DNA of 64,000 bases, taken from the NCBI RefSeq assembly GCF_001895025.1, contig NZ_BCXI01000001.1:248001-312000 (forward strand), in the 5' to 3' direction. Below the pieces are notes generated by a model. It was not told where the DNA came from and made no database searches. It saw only the letters and a program-made list of their open reading frames with translations. Numbering within the stretch: position 1 is the first letter of the stretch; every line of letters starts with the position of its first letter. Shown piece after piece: positions 33,608-41,954 of this stretch. The translations under genes were made by a program, and so were the position numbers. The stretch comes from Rhodococcus zopfii NBRC 100606 = JCM 9919 (lineage in GTDB: Bacteria; Actinomycetota; Actinomycetes; Mycobacteriales; Mycobacteriaceae).

Positions 33608-34896
33608 CACTGCACCCCGAGTGCGGGCAGACCGAACTTCGCCTCGGCGGCCGCGTCGAGCGCCGGCAGATGGGTGGTGGGGAACAGCCCGCCGGCCGGA
33701 GTGGCCGTCTTGAGCAGCTGCTTCGCGATCTGCTGCTTGTGCAGCTCGGTCGCGCCGTCGGCCAGACCCATGTGGTAGCTCTCGAGCAGCCACTTACCGA
33801 ACGGCATCTCGGTGGAGATGCCGAGCGAGCCGTGCAGCTGGATGGCGCGGGAGACGACGTTGTTGAGCACCTTCGGCATCACCATCTTCACGGCGGAGAT
33901 GTCGGCGATCACCTTCTTGTAGTCGTCGAGCTGGTCGATCTTCCACGCGGTCCGCAGCACGAGCAAACGGAACTGTTCGAGGTCGGCCCAGGATTCGGCG
34001 ATCATGTCCTGCACGAGCTGCATGTCGGCGAGCGATCGGCCGCGGGTCTGCCGCGACACGGCACGCTCGAGCATCATGGCGAGGGCGGCCTTGACCAGCC
34101 CGACGGTGCGCATCGCGTGGTGGATGCGCCCACCGCCGAGTCGGGTCTGGGCGACGGCGAATCCCTCTCCTTCCGCGCCGAGCAGGTGGTCGGCGGGCAC
34201 CCGCACATCGGTGTACCGGATGTAGGCGTGCGTGCCCTCCGATTCCTGGTGCCCCCAGACGCCGACGTTCCGGATGATCTCGATGCCGGGGGTGTCCATG
34301 GGGACGACGAACATCGAGGCGCGCTCGGTGCGCGGCGCGTCGGGGTCGGTGACCGCCATGACGATGAGAAACGAGGAGAAACGGGCGTGTGAGGAGAACC
34401 ATTTCTCGCCGTTGATGACGTAGTGGTCGCCGTCGCGGACCGCGCGGGTGACGAAGCTCGTCGGGTCCGATCCACCCTGCGGTTCGGTCATCGAGTAGCA
34501 CGAGGCGATCTCCCCGTCGATGAGGGGCTGCAGGTAGCGCTCCTTGAGTTCGGCGGTGCCGTAGTGCGCCAGGATCTCGGCGTTGCCCGAGTCGGGCGCC
34601 TGGCACCCGAAGACGACCGGGCCGCTGTGGGTGGCGCCGAGGATCTCGTTGAGCAGCGCCAGCTTGAGCTGGCCGTAGCCGGGACCGCCGAGTTTGGGAC
34701 CGAGGTGGCACGCCCACAGGCCTTGCTCGCGGACGATCTGCTGCAGCGGCTTGATGAGCTTGTTGCGGGTCGGGTCGGTCACGTCCCATGCGTGCTCGAT
34801 GACGCGGTCGACGGGCGCGACCTCCTCGTCGACGAACTTCTGCACCCAGTCCAGCTTCGCCTGGAACTCGGGGTCTGTTTCGAAATCCCATGCCAT
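33607..34896 (-). CDS. ACAD11-like acyl-CoA dehydrogenase
   Basis: A 429-residue ACAD with hallmarks of the ACAD10/11 branch: APDSGNAEILAHYG, SMTEPQGGSDPTSF, GGGRIHHAMRTVG and C-terminal LADGATELHKQQIAK in place of the YEGT catalytic motif. It is coupled to the APH-type kinase gene, recreating as two proteins what is one fused protein in mammals. Such pairs convert phosphorylated 4-hydroxyacyl-CoA to an enoyl-CoA. ATG 34896 has GGAGACG upstream. Whether the substrate is a 4-hydroxy acid here needs enzymology. Confidence 0.88.
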   Translation of the reverse strand: MAWDFETDPEFQAKLDWVQKFVDEEVAPVDRVIEHAWDVTDPTRNKLIKPLQQIVREQGLWACHLGPKLGGPGYGQLKLALLNEILGATHSGPVVFGCQAPDSGNAEILAHYGTAELKERYLQPLIDGEIASCYSMTEPQGGSDPTSFVTRAVRDGDHYVINGEKWFSSHARFSSFLIVMAVTDPDAPRTERASMFVVPMDTPGIEIIRNVGVWGHQESEGTHAYIRYTDVRVPADHLLGAEGEGFAVAQTRLGGGRIHHAMRTVGLVKAALAMMLERAVSRQTRGRSLADMQLVQDMIAESWADLEQFRLLVLRTAWKIDQLDDYKKVIADISAVKMVMPKVLNNVVSRAIQLHGSLGISTEMPFGKWLLESYHMGLADGATELHKQQIAKQLLKTATPAGGLFPTTHLPALDAAAEAKFGLPALGVQ

Positions 34897-34936
34897 GTCG
34901 ATCGTCTCCTGCCGTTGTTGTGAAGATTCGGGATGG

Positions 34937-36079
34937 TCAGCGCGTGAGGACGGTGCACGCGCTGATACCGGGCGCGCCGTAGACGTGGGTGAACCCGACC
35001 TTCGGGTCTCCCGGCACCTGCCGGTCGCCGGCGGTACCGCGCAGTTGCACGACGTTCTCGTACACCTGGCGCAGGCCGGTGGCACCGATCGGCTCGCCGT
35101 TGGCGAGGCAGCCGCCGTCGGTGTTGACCGGTATCGCCCCGCCGATCTCGGTGGCGCCGGAACGGATGAGCGTCTCCTGCTCTCCGTGCTTGCACAGACC
35201 GGTCTCGGCGAGGTGCATGATCTCGGCGCCGGCCTCGGTGTCCTGGATCTGGGCGACATCGATGTCGATCGGGTCGATGCCCGCGGTCTCGAACGCCGCC
35301 CGCGAGGCGGTCACGGTGGGTCCGTCCGCGCGGTCCGGCGAGATCCAGGGGCTGAAGACCTCGAACGAGCCGAACAGTCGCGACCGCAGTTCGGCGGCCT
35401 CGAGGAAGACCGGGGTGTCGGTGTAGCGGTGGGCGTGGTCGGCGCGCGCGAGCACCAGGGCGACACCGCCTTCCGCCGGGGAGCAGAACATGTACTGCGT
35501 GAGCGGGTCGTTGACCATCGTCGCGCCGGTGATCTGCTCCTCGGTCAGCGGCGAGCGCCGCCAGGCATGCGGGGCGAGCGCGCCGTTGCGGAACGCCTTC
35601 GCGGCGACGGTGGCGAGCAGCGACTTCGGCAGGTCGTGTTCGACGAGGTAACGCTGGATCTTCATGGCGAAGAACTGGGTGGTGACCATCATCCCGGACT
35701 CGCCGTACCAGCGGCCCAGGCCGTTGTCCTCGGGGCGCGGATTGAACGCGCCGCGGGGGTGCTTGTCGAACCCGACGACGAGGCCGAGGTCGGATTCCCC
35801 GGACCGGATGCGGCTGACCGCAGAGGTCAGGGCGCTGCCGCCGGTGGCGCAGCCGTTGGAGACGTTCACGAAAGGCAGGCCGGTCAGTCCGAGATCGGAG
35901 ACGAGGGTGTCGGCGTTGCCCGCGGAATCGCTGCCGCCGTAGGCGAACTGGATGTCCTTGAACTCGACTCCCGCGTCCGCGAGCGCCTGCCGGGCGGCGT
36001 AGGCGCCCTGCGCGCGGCCGCTGACCCCCTCGGTGCGGCCGAACTTGTGGATGCCGACGCCGACGATCGCGACCTTCAT
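34937..36079 (-). CDS. Thiolase-like protein / lipid-transfer family enzyme (Cys present)
   Basis: A 380-residue thiolase-superfamily protein: MKVAIVGVGIHKFG, VNVSNGCATGGSAL with a cysteine at the thiolase nucleophile position, NTDGGCLANGEPIGATG and a YGAPGISACTVL end. It is paired with the DUF35 protein encoded just upstream (ATGA overlap at 36076-36079), the usual partner that supplies a zinc ribbon and OB fold to SCP2/Ltp-type thiolases and aldolases. The nucleophile suggests true thiolytic activity, releasing acetyl- or propionyl-CoA. Confidence 0.85.
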   Translation of the reverse strand: MKVAIVGVGIHKFGRTEGVSGRAQGAYAARQALADAGVEFKDIQFAYGGSDSAGNADTLVSDLGLTGLPFVNVSNGCATGGSALTSAVSRIRSGESDLGLVVGFDKHPRGAFNPRPEDNGLGRWYGESGMMVTTQFFAMKIQRYLVEHDLPKSLLATVAAKAFRNGALAPHAWRRSPLTEEQITGATMVNDPLTQYMFCSPAEGGVALVLARADHAHRYTDTPVFLEAAELRSRLFGSFEVFSPWISPDRADGPTVTASRAAFETAGIDPIDIDVAQIQDTEAGAEIMHLAETGLCKHGEQETLIRSGATEIGGAIPVNTDGGCLANGEPIGATGLRQVYENVVQLRGTAGDRQVPGDPKVGFTHVYGAPGISACTVLTR

Positions 36080-36510
36080 GACATCTCCTCCGTGGTCGGG
36101 GCGAATGCGAACGTGACGACCTCGGTGCCGTCTTCGTCGACGTGGTTGACGACGCGGCACAGGCGCATCGCCATTCCGATCCGGAGGGCGTCGGGATCGG
36201 CGACGGTGAGCCGGGATTCGACGATCACATCGCCGAGATCGATGTAGCCGACGCCGAACGGGGTGAAGGGCTCGGCGTGCAGGAACGGCCGCTTGGGCGC
36301 GAAGGACTGCACGGTGTACGACCAGAGGATTCCGTCGCGGGGCAGCGCGACGTCGTCCATGCCGGTGGCGCCGCAACGCGGGCAGCCGTCCTGGCTCGGG
36401 AAGGTCACGGTCCCGCACTCCGCACACCGGGCCCCGCGCAGTGCGGCGTCCGGCGTCTCGTCGGCGAACAGGTGCGGATCGAGGGGACGGATCGGTGTTG
36501 TCGCGGTCAT
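36076..36510 (-). CDS. DUF35 (zinc ribbon plus OB-fold) protein
   Basis: A 144-residue protein with a zinc ribbon CAECG...CPRCG (residues about 29-48) and an OB-fold domain (ILWSYTVQSFAPKRPF...PFGVGYIDLGD). DUF35 proteins form complexes with thiolase-like enzymes and bind acyl-CoA. It overlaps the start of the downstream thiolase gene (ATGA) and is itself overlapped by the upstream DUF35 stop (36507-36510). The two neighbouring DUF35 genes each sit next to one thiolase-like gene. Confidence 0.88.
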   Translation of the reverse strand: MTATTPIRPLDPHLFADETPDAALRGARCAECGTVTFPSQDGCPRCGATGMDDVALPRDGILWSYTVQSFAPKRPFLHAEPFTPFGVGYIDLGDVIVESRLTVADPDALRIGMAMRLCRVVNHVDEDGTEVVTFAFAPTTEEMS

Positions 36511-36983
36511 TGCGCGCCTCCCGCGGAGGCGGCACGCGCGGTGTCGACCTCCCACACCGGCAGCACGACGGGGTTGCCCGCGGCGTCCGCCCCGAGGTCC
36601 TCGAAGGTGCACCGCACGGGCGTGCCGGCGGTGACGTCGGCCCGTCCCGGCAGGTTGCCGATCAGACGCACCCCGTCCGCCTCGCCGTCGAGATCGACGA
36701 CGATCACCGTGTACGGCGTCGGGAACAGCGGGTGCACCTGGTGCTCGACGACGGTGTGGCTGTAGACGGTGCCGGTCCGCGGGGCGGGTGTCCAGGTCAC
36801 CGCGGTGGACGCGCAGTACACGCACCGCGGTCGCGGCAGGTGGATGCGGCGCCCGCAGTCCCCGCAGGTGAGCAGGGCGATCTCGCCGGCGGCGGCGGCG
36901 CTGAAGAAGCCGCTGCTGCCGCGTTCGGTCACGAGCGGCCGCAACCGGCCGGCTGCCGCGGTCGCGGCCGTCGGGGCGTTCAT
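36507..36983 (-). CDS. DUF35 (zinc ribbon plus OB-fold) protein
   Basis: A 158-residue protein. The N-terminal ~30 residues are Ala-rich, followed by the zinc ribbon CGDCGRRIHLPRPRCVYC and an OB fold (GTVYSHTVVEHQVHPLFPTPYTVIVVDLDG). The region is similar to the DUF35 domain of ChsH2, which binds the aldolase Ltp2 in steroid side-chain removal. ATG 36983 overlaps the stop of the thiolase-like gene 36980-38167, so these two are the likely complex. Confidence 0.88.
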   Translation of the reverse strand: MNAPTAATAAAGRLRPLVTERGSSGFFSAAAAGEIALLTCGDCGRRIHLPRPRCVYCASTAVTWTPAPRTGTVYSHTVVEHQVHPLFPTPYTVIVVDLDGEADGVRLIGNLPGRADVTAGTPVRCTFEDLGADAAGNPVVLPVWEVDTARAASAGGAQ

Positions 36984-38167
36984 GCCGCCACCAGGATCAG
37001 TGCGGACGCCGCCGGCGGCGGTGCCGACGTGACGAGCGAGACCCGCGCGCCCTCCACCTGGCTGGTGGAGGTGCCGCGGATCTGCCGCACGCCTTCGACG
37101 ATGTGGTTCATTCCGTGGATGTAGCCCTCGGACATGTGTCCTCCGCTGGTGTTGATCGGTATCGCCCCGCCCAGGTCGATCTGGCCGTCGGCGAGGAAGT
37201 CTCCGGTGTCGCCGCGCTTGCAGAATCCGTAGTCCTCGAGCTGGATCAGCGCGGTGATCGAGTAGCAGTCGTAGATCTGCGCGACGTCGATGTCGGCGGG
37301 GCCGAGACCCGCGCGGCTGTACAGCGTCTCCTGGCATTCCCGGGACGGCAGCGCGGTGATGTCCTCCCGCATGAGCGTCGGGTACATCAGGCCGGGCTGC
37401 GGGTGCCGGCAGGTGGACATCGCCGCGGACCGGATCAGCGCGGGCGGCTGCCGCAGGTCCTTTGCCCGGTCGGTCGTGGTGACCACGACCGCGGCGGCAC
37501 CGTCGGTTTCGAGGCAGTAGTCGTAGAGGCGCAGCGGCGACGAGAGCATCCGCGAGTCGAAGTAGTCGTCGAGTGTCATCGTGCGCTCGTACATCTGTGC
37601 GGCCGGGTTGGCGTTGGCGCGCCGGCGCGTGACGAGGGCGATCTGGGCGAGCTGCTCGGACGTCAGGCCGGTCTGGGTCATGTACCGCTGCGCCATCAGC
37701 GCGAAGTACTGACCGGACGAGAGCAGGCCGTACGGTCCGAAGAACTCCTCGAAGGTCTCGTTGCCGCCGACCTCGTCGGTCGCGACGGGTGAGAGACCGA
37801 ACCGGCGGCCGGATCGGCCGTTGAGCGAACGGAACACCACGACGGTCGTGGCCTGGCCGCTCATGATCGCGGCGACGGCCTGCGCGACCATCGCGGCCGG
37901 GCCCGAGCCGCCGGGGCCGGCTTCGCCCCAGTACGTCAGGTGCGGGACGCCGAGGCCGTCGGCGAGTGCCGCGCAGGAGACGAGGTCCATGTCGTTGCGG
38001 ACGACGCCGTCGACGTCGGCGGGGGTCAGGCCGGCGTCGGCGAGTGCGTTCGCGGCGGCCTCCACCGCGAGCGCGGTGACGGACACCCCGGAGTCCTTGG
38101 AGTATCTCGTCGTTCCGATTCCGGCGATTGCGCAGGCATCTCTGCGCCAGGTGGGGTCGGTGGGCAT
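36980..38167 (-). CDS. Thiolase-like protein without nucleophilic Cys (Ltp2-like retro-aldolase candidate)
   Basis: A 395-residue thiolase-fold protein. At the usual nucleophile position it reads YWGEAGPGGSGPAAM, with no cysteine, so it is not a thiolase. The motif QIYDCYSITALIQLEDYGFCKRGD and NTSGGHMSEGYIHGMNH resemble Ltp2-type aldolases, which cleave beta-hydroxyacyl-CoA side chains by retro-aldol reaction together with a DUF35 partner. ATG 38167. The partner gene overlaps its stop codon. Retro-aldol activity is inferred from family and context. Confidence 0.82.
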   Translation of the reverse strand: MPTDPTWRRDACAIAGIGTTRYSKDSGVSVTALAVEAAANALADAGLTPADVDGVVRNDMDLVSCAALADGLGVPHLTYWGEAGPGGSGPAAMVAQAVAAIMSGQATTVVVFRSLNGRSGRRFGLSPVATDEVGGNETFEEFFGPYGLLSSGQYFALMAQRYMTQTGLTSEQLAQIALVTRRRANANPAAQMYERTMTLDDYFDSRMLSSPLRLYDYCLETDGAAAVVVTTTDRAKDLRQPPALIRSAAMSTCRHPQPGLMYPTLMREDITALPSRECQETLYSRAGLGPADIDVAQIYDCYSITALIQLEDYGFCKRGDTGDFLADGQIDLGGAIPINTSGGHMSEGYIHGMNHIVEGVRQIRGTSTSQVEGARVSLVTSAPPPAASALILVAA

Positions 38168-38215
38168 GTGTGGGTCACCTCTGTGTCGTGCCCACCGTGA
38201 CGGCGGGCGGGGGGA

Positions 38216-39031
38216 TCAGTTCGCGGTCAACCCGCCGTCGGCGGCGATCGCCGCGCCGGTCACGAAGGACGCGTCGTCGGAGAGGAGGAACGCGACGACC
38301 GAGGCCATCTCGGCGGGGTCGGCGGACCGGGCCAGCGCAGTGTTCTCGACGACGCGACTGCGGGTCGCCTCCGGTTCGGGTCCTTGCAGTGCCTGCGAAT
38401 TCGCCCTCAGTCCGGTCGACACGAGTCCCGGGCACAGGCAGTTCGCGCGGATGCCGCGGTCGGCGTATCCCATGGCGACGGACCGGGTCAGCTGCAGGAC
38501 ACCGCCCTTCGATGCGTCGTAGCCGGGCGTGTTCAGGTTGGTCGCGACGAGCGAGGCCACCGATCCGACCGTGACGATCGATCCGCCGCCGGCGTCGAGC
38601 AGGTGCGGCAGGACCGCGCGCAGCGGAAGGAAGGTCCCGGTGAGGTTGACCCGCAGGATCCGTTCCCAGTGGGCGAGTTCCATCTCGTGCAGCATCGCGG
38701 TGCCGTTGATGCCCGCGCACGTGACGACGCCGTCCAGGCCACCGAACTCGGTGACGGTGGCGGCGACGGCCTCGGCGACGGAGGTCTCGTCTCCGACATC
38801 GCACCGCATGCCCAGCGTCCGCGTGCCGGTCTCGGCGACCGCGGCGGCGACCGACTCGGCGGCGTCACCGCGCGCATCGGTGACCGCGACGACGGCGCCT
38901 TCGGCGGCGAGCCGGTGCGCCACCGCCGCGCCGATTCCGCTTCCGCCTCCCGTGACGAAGATCCGGCGTCCTTCGAGCCGGCGCATCACACCCGCGGCAG
39001 CCGGCCGGGTGGACGCGTCGAGCGCGGTCAC
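38216..39031 (-). CDS. SDR-family oxidoreductase
   Basis: A 271-residue (GTG 39031) or 256-residue (ATG 38986) short-chain dehydrogenase: TGGGSGIG, CAGING, SVASLVATN and the YDASK catalytic pair, ending IAADGGLTAN. GTG 39031 is preferred: it overlaps the upstream SDR stop in GTGA and has GGAG at 7-nt spacing, whereas the ATG has no ribosome-binding site. Coupled to the mycofactocin-type SDR upstream. Probably oxidises a hydroxyacyl intermediate. Confidence 0.83.
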   Translation of the reverse strand: MTALDASTRPAAAGVMRRLEGRRIFVTGGGSGIGAAVAHRLAAEGAVVAVTDARGDAAESVAAAVAETGTRTLGMRCDVGDETSVAEAVAATVTEFGGLDGVVTCAGINGTAMLHEMELAHWERILRVNLTGTFLPLRAVLPHLLDAGGGSIVTVGSVASLVATNLNTPGYDASKGGVLQLTRSVAMGYADRGIRANCLCPGLVSTGLRANSQALQGPEPEATRSRVVENTALARSADPAEMASVVAFLLSDDASFVTGAAIAADGGLTAN

Positions 39032-39855
39032 AGCCGCACTCCGGCGTCGACCGGCAGTGCCACACCGGTGATGAACCGCGACTCGTCGGACGCGAGGAAC
39101 AGCACGGCGCTGCTCATGTCCTCGGGCGCGACCCAGCCGATTCCCATGGGGTTGCGGTCCTTGGACCGTTCCCACAGATCGTCCGGTCCCGGGTCGTCGA
39201 GGTCGGGGCCGAACACGCGGAAGGTCGCCTCGTTGTGGAGCATCGGGGTCTCGACCGCGCTGGGGTTGACGGTGTTGACGCGGATGCCGTGCGGCCCGAG
39301 CTCGGTGGCCAGGGTGCGCATGAGGCCCACGACACCGCTCTTGGACGCGTTGTAGTGGCCGATGTTCGCCGAGCCCAGGAATGCCTGCACCGAGCTGGTC
39401 ATGATGATCGATCCGCCCCGGCCCCCGCGGATCATGTCCGGAACGACGGCGCGGATGGTGTGGAACACGCCGGTGAGGTTCACGTCGAGCATGTCCTGCC
39501 ACTCGACGTCGCTGAGCTCCCAGGTGGGCCGGAATCCGACGATGCCGGCGTTCGCGCAGACGATGTCGATGTGGCCGAAGGCTTCCAGTGCGTCCGCGAC
39601 CACCGCGTCCAGCTGCGACTGGTTCCGCACGTCGGCCACGCGGGACAGGACCCGCCGCCCGGTGGCGGCGACGAGCGCCTCGGTCTCCTTCAGGTCCGTC
39701 TCCGACGCGAGCGGGTAGGGCACGGAATCGATCTCCGTGCACGCGTCGACGATCACGATGTCCGCGCCTTCCTCGGCCAGCCGGACCGCGTGTGCGCGTC
39801 CCTGGCCCCGGGCGGCGCCGGTGACGAACGCGACCTTTCCTTCAACTCTTCCCAT
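39028..39855 (-). CDS. Mycofactocin-coupled SDR-family oxidoreductase
   Basis: A 275-residue SDR with the subgroup hallmarks GAARGQGRAHAVRLAEEGADI, an insert after the second strand (DACTEIDSVPYPLASETDL) and WVAPEDMSSAVLFLASDES. Members of this group hold NAD(H) tightly and pass electrons to mycofactocin instead of exchanging the nicotinamide. It is the first of two coupled SDR genes and lies 45 bp from the binding-protein lipoprotein gene upstream. An alcohol-oxidising step is expected. Confidence 0.87.
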   Translation of the reverse strand: MGRVEGKVAFVTGAARGQGRAHAVRLAEEGADIVIVDACTEIDSVPYPLASETDLKETEALVAATGRRVLSRVADVRNQSQLDAVVADALEAFGHIDIVCANAGIVGFRPTWELSDVEWQDMLDVNLTGVFHTIRAVVPDMIRGGRGGSIIMTSSVQAFLGSANIGHYNASKSGVVGLMRTLATELGPHGIRVNTVNPSAVETPMLHNEATFRVFGPDLDDPGPDDLWERSKDRNPMGIGWVAPEDMSSAVLFLASDESRFITGVALPVDAGVRL

Positions 39856-39900
39856 GGGGATGTCTCCTTAGTTGCGTGACGGGCTGCGGGTGTCCGGTGC

Positions 39901-41013
39901 TCACTGGTTGAACAGGCTCGCGAACCGGGCCTTGAGCTCCTCGAGCGACCCGGCGGTCATCGCCGCGGTGTCCTGGGGTGCCACCTTGTCGACGGTGGTG
40001 ACGGCCGACGCGACCCCGGGCAGGACGGCGGCGTTGCGGAAGGACAGAGCTTCCTGACCGGAGGGGGTGATCATGTAGTTCGCCAGCACTTGAGCCGCGT
40101 TGGGATGGACGGCGTCGGCGAGGACGGCGGTGTACATCGGTGCCCCCCACACGAGGTCGCCGAACGCCGATGCCACGGGTGCGCCGTTCTTCTGTTCGGC
40201 GGTCTGGTCCTGGACGAACGCCGCCGCCGCGATCTCCCCGGAGGCGAGCGCTTGGGCGAGCGGCAGGGCGCCGGGGTAGATGCGGGGGCGCTGCGCGGCG
40301 AGGTCGTCGAGGAAGCCCTCTCCGGCGACCTGGTCGAGGTAGTTGCCGTAGAAGTCGACGTGCGCGGTCGAGGTGGGGACGACGATGCCGATCTTGCCGT
40401 CGGCCAGGGCCGGGTCGAGCAGGTCGGTGTAGCTGTCGAGGCCGTCGGGGTGGCGCTGGGTGTTCCATCCGAAGGTGAGCACCGAGGCGCCGCTGACGAA
40501 GTAGCCGCTCTCGTTCGCGAGTGAGGTGTCGTACTGCGTGTCCGGCGCCGTGAACGACGGTCCGACGGGTGCAGCGATGCCGCCGCGCGCCCCGAGGTCG
40601 GCGGCCCACGGTGCGGTCGCCTGGGTGACGACATCGGCGACGCGGTTCCCGGTGTCTCCTTCGGCTCCGATCTTCTGGTGCAGGTTGGCGTCGACGTCGC
40701 GGACGACGTTGAGCTTGATCCCGTAGTCGGCTTCGAAGCGCCGGCCGAGTTCGGCGATCGCGTCGGAGGCATTGGACGAGTAGAGGGTCACCTCCCCCTC
40801 TGCCTTGGCCGCGTCGACGATCTGCTGCCACGAGTCGTCGCCGGCCGGACCGGTGGCGCCGATCGAGTCGGAGGTGATGCGGTCGTCGCCCGTGGAGCCG
40901 CCGCAGGCGGCGAGGAGAACGGCGAGGGCTCCGGCGGTCAGCGTCGCGGTGATGCGGCGTGTGGCCGGGGACGCGGTGCGACGCGACGGCCGCAGTGCGC
41001 GAGTGAGGTTCAT
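39901..41013 (-). CDS. Orphan ABC substrate-binding lipoprotein, paralogue of 22163-23224
   Basis: A 370-residue lipoprotein with lipobox LAAC (Cys37) and the same fold and motifs as the island's other binding protein: WQQIVDAAKAEGEVTLYSS, LTFGWNTQRHPDGLDSYTDLLDPALADGKIGI, HPNAAQVLANYM. There is no permease or ATPase gene beside it, so it may deliver a related ligand to the 17630/19372 transporter 20 kb away. ATG 41013 has AGGAGCATCC upstream. Confidence 0.87.
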   Translation of the reverse strand: MNLTRALRPSRRTASPATRRITATLTAGALAVLLAACGGSTGDDRITSDSIGATGPAGDDSWQQIVDAAKAEGEVTLYSSNASDAIAELGRRFEADYGIKLNVVRDVDANLHQKIGAEGDTGNRVADVVTQATAPWAADLGARGGIAAPVGPSFTAPDTQYDTSLANESGYFVSGASVLTFGWNTQRHPDGLDSYTDLLDPALADGKIGIVVPTSTAHVDFYGNYLDQVAGEGFLDDLAAQRPRIYPGALPLAQALASGEIAAAAFVQDQTAEQKNGAPVASAFGDLVWGAPMYTAVLADAVHPNAAQVLANYMITPSGQEALSFRNAAVLPGVASAVTTVDKVAPQDTAAMTAGSLEELKARFASLFNQ

Positions 41014-41050
41014 GGATGCTCCTGTTCGGAGGAGTGGACCGGGGGACGGG

Positions 41051-41815
41051 TCAGGGGGTGGCGGTGCGTCCACCGTCGACGGGGATGACGGCGCCGGTGG
41101 TGTAGGTGGAGGCGGGGCCGGCGAGATACAGTGCGGCGCCGACGATCTCATCGGGGTTGCCCGCCCGTTGCAGCGGCATTCCCCGAAAGAGCTCGTCGGC
41201 GGAGTCCATGTCCCATGCCTTGCTGATGTCGGTGAGGAAGGCGCCGGCCATGATCGTGTTGACCCGGACGCGCGGCCCGTAGGCCTGGGCGAATCCCTTG
41301 GTGAGGGTGTTGAGTCCGGCCTTGGCGGCCGCGTAGGGCAGGTCGGTGGTCATCGGCCGCACGGAGGCGATGGAGCTGACGTTGATGATCGATCCCCCGG
41401 AGCCGGACGCCATCCGGGGGCCGACGAGACTGGTGAGCCGGAACGCGCCCTTGAGGTTGACGCCGATCACCTTGTCGAACAGCTCTTCGGTGATCTGGTC
41501 CAGGCTCGGGTACAGCGGCGCCATCCCGGCGTTGTTGACCAAAACGTCGAGGTGCCCGAATTCGTCGTAGACGCGCTCGACGAGCGGCGCGTGCGCGTCC
41601 CAGTCGCCGACGTGGAAGGCCAGCGGAAGGGCCTTGCGCCCGGTTGTTTCGGCGACCTCCGCGGCCAGCTTCTCGCAGCTGTCGATCTTGCGGCTGACGA
41701 TGACGGTGTCGGCGCCGGCGTTCGCGAACGCGAGGACCATCTCGCGGCCCAGGCCGCGGCTACCGCCGGTGACGAGCGCCACCTTTCCTTCGAGAGGCAG
41801 TGGATTGGGGGTCAT
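41051..41815 (-). CDS. SDR-family oxidoreductase
   Basis: A 254-residue classical SDR: TGGSRGLG, SRKID after beta-2, NNAGMAP, VSSIASVRPM and catalytic YAAAK, with PVDGGRTATP at the end. ATG 41815 is preceded by ACAGGAGCCGTC. It sits between the MDR reductase and the binding-protein genes. One of six SDRs in the island. The sequence suggests a beta-hydroxyacyl or secondary-alcohol dehydrogenase, but the substrate is open. Confidence 0.85.
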   Translation of the reverse strand: MTPNPLPLEGKVALVTGGSRGLGREMVLAFANAGADTVIVSRKIDSCEKLAAEVAETTGRKALPLAFHVGDWDAHAPLVERVYDEFGHLDVLVNNAGMAPLYPSLDQITEELFDKVIGVNLKGAFRLTSLVGPRMASGSGGSIINVSSIASVRPMTTDLPYAAAKAGLNTLTKGFAQAYGPRVRVNTIMAGAFLTDISKAWDMDSADELFRGMPLQRAGNPDEIVGAALYLAGPASTYTTGAVIPVDGGRTATP

Positions 41816-41918
41816 GACGGCTCCTGTGGTTCGGGGCGGCGCGGGCGGGCGCGCCGGGGGCGGGGGGTACGGCGGGGTTCCGGCAGCGCCGCGGCGTTGC
41901 CGGGGTCGGCCGGGACAG

Positions 41919-41954
41919 GTCAGGTGGTGGGGACCAGTCAGGTGGTGGGCACCA
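41919..41954. repeat. 18-bp tandem duplication at the 3' end of the MDR gene
   Basis: GTCAGGTGGTGGGSACCA occurs at 41919-41936 and 41937-41954 with one mismatch. The second copy contains the stop codon and last codons of the MDR gene (minus strand), so the stop region is duplicated downstream in frame, as at 3249-3289. Confidence 0.7.
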
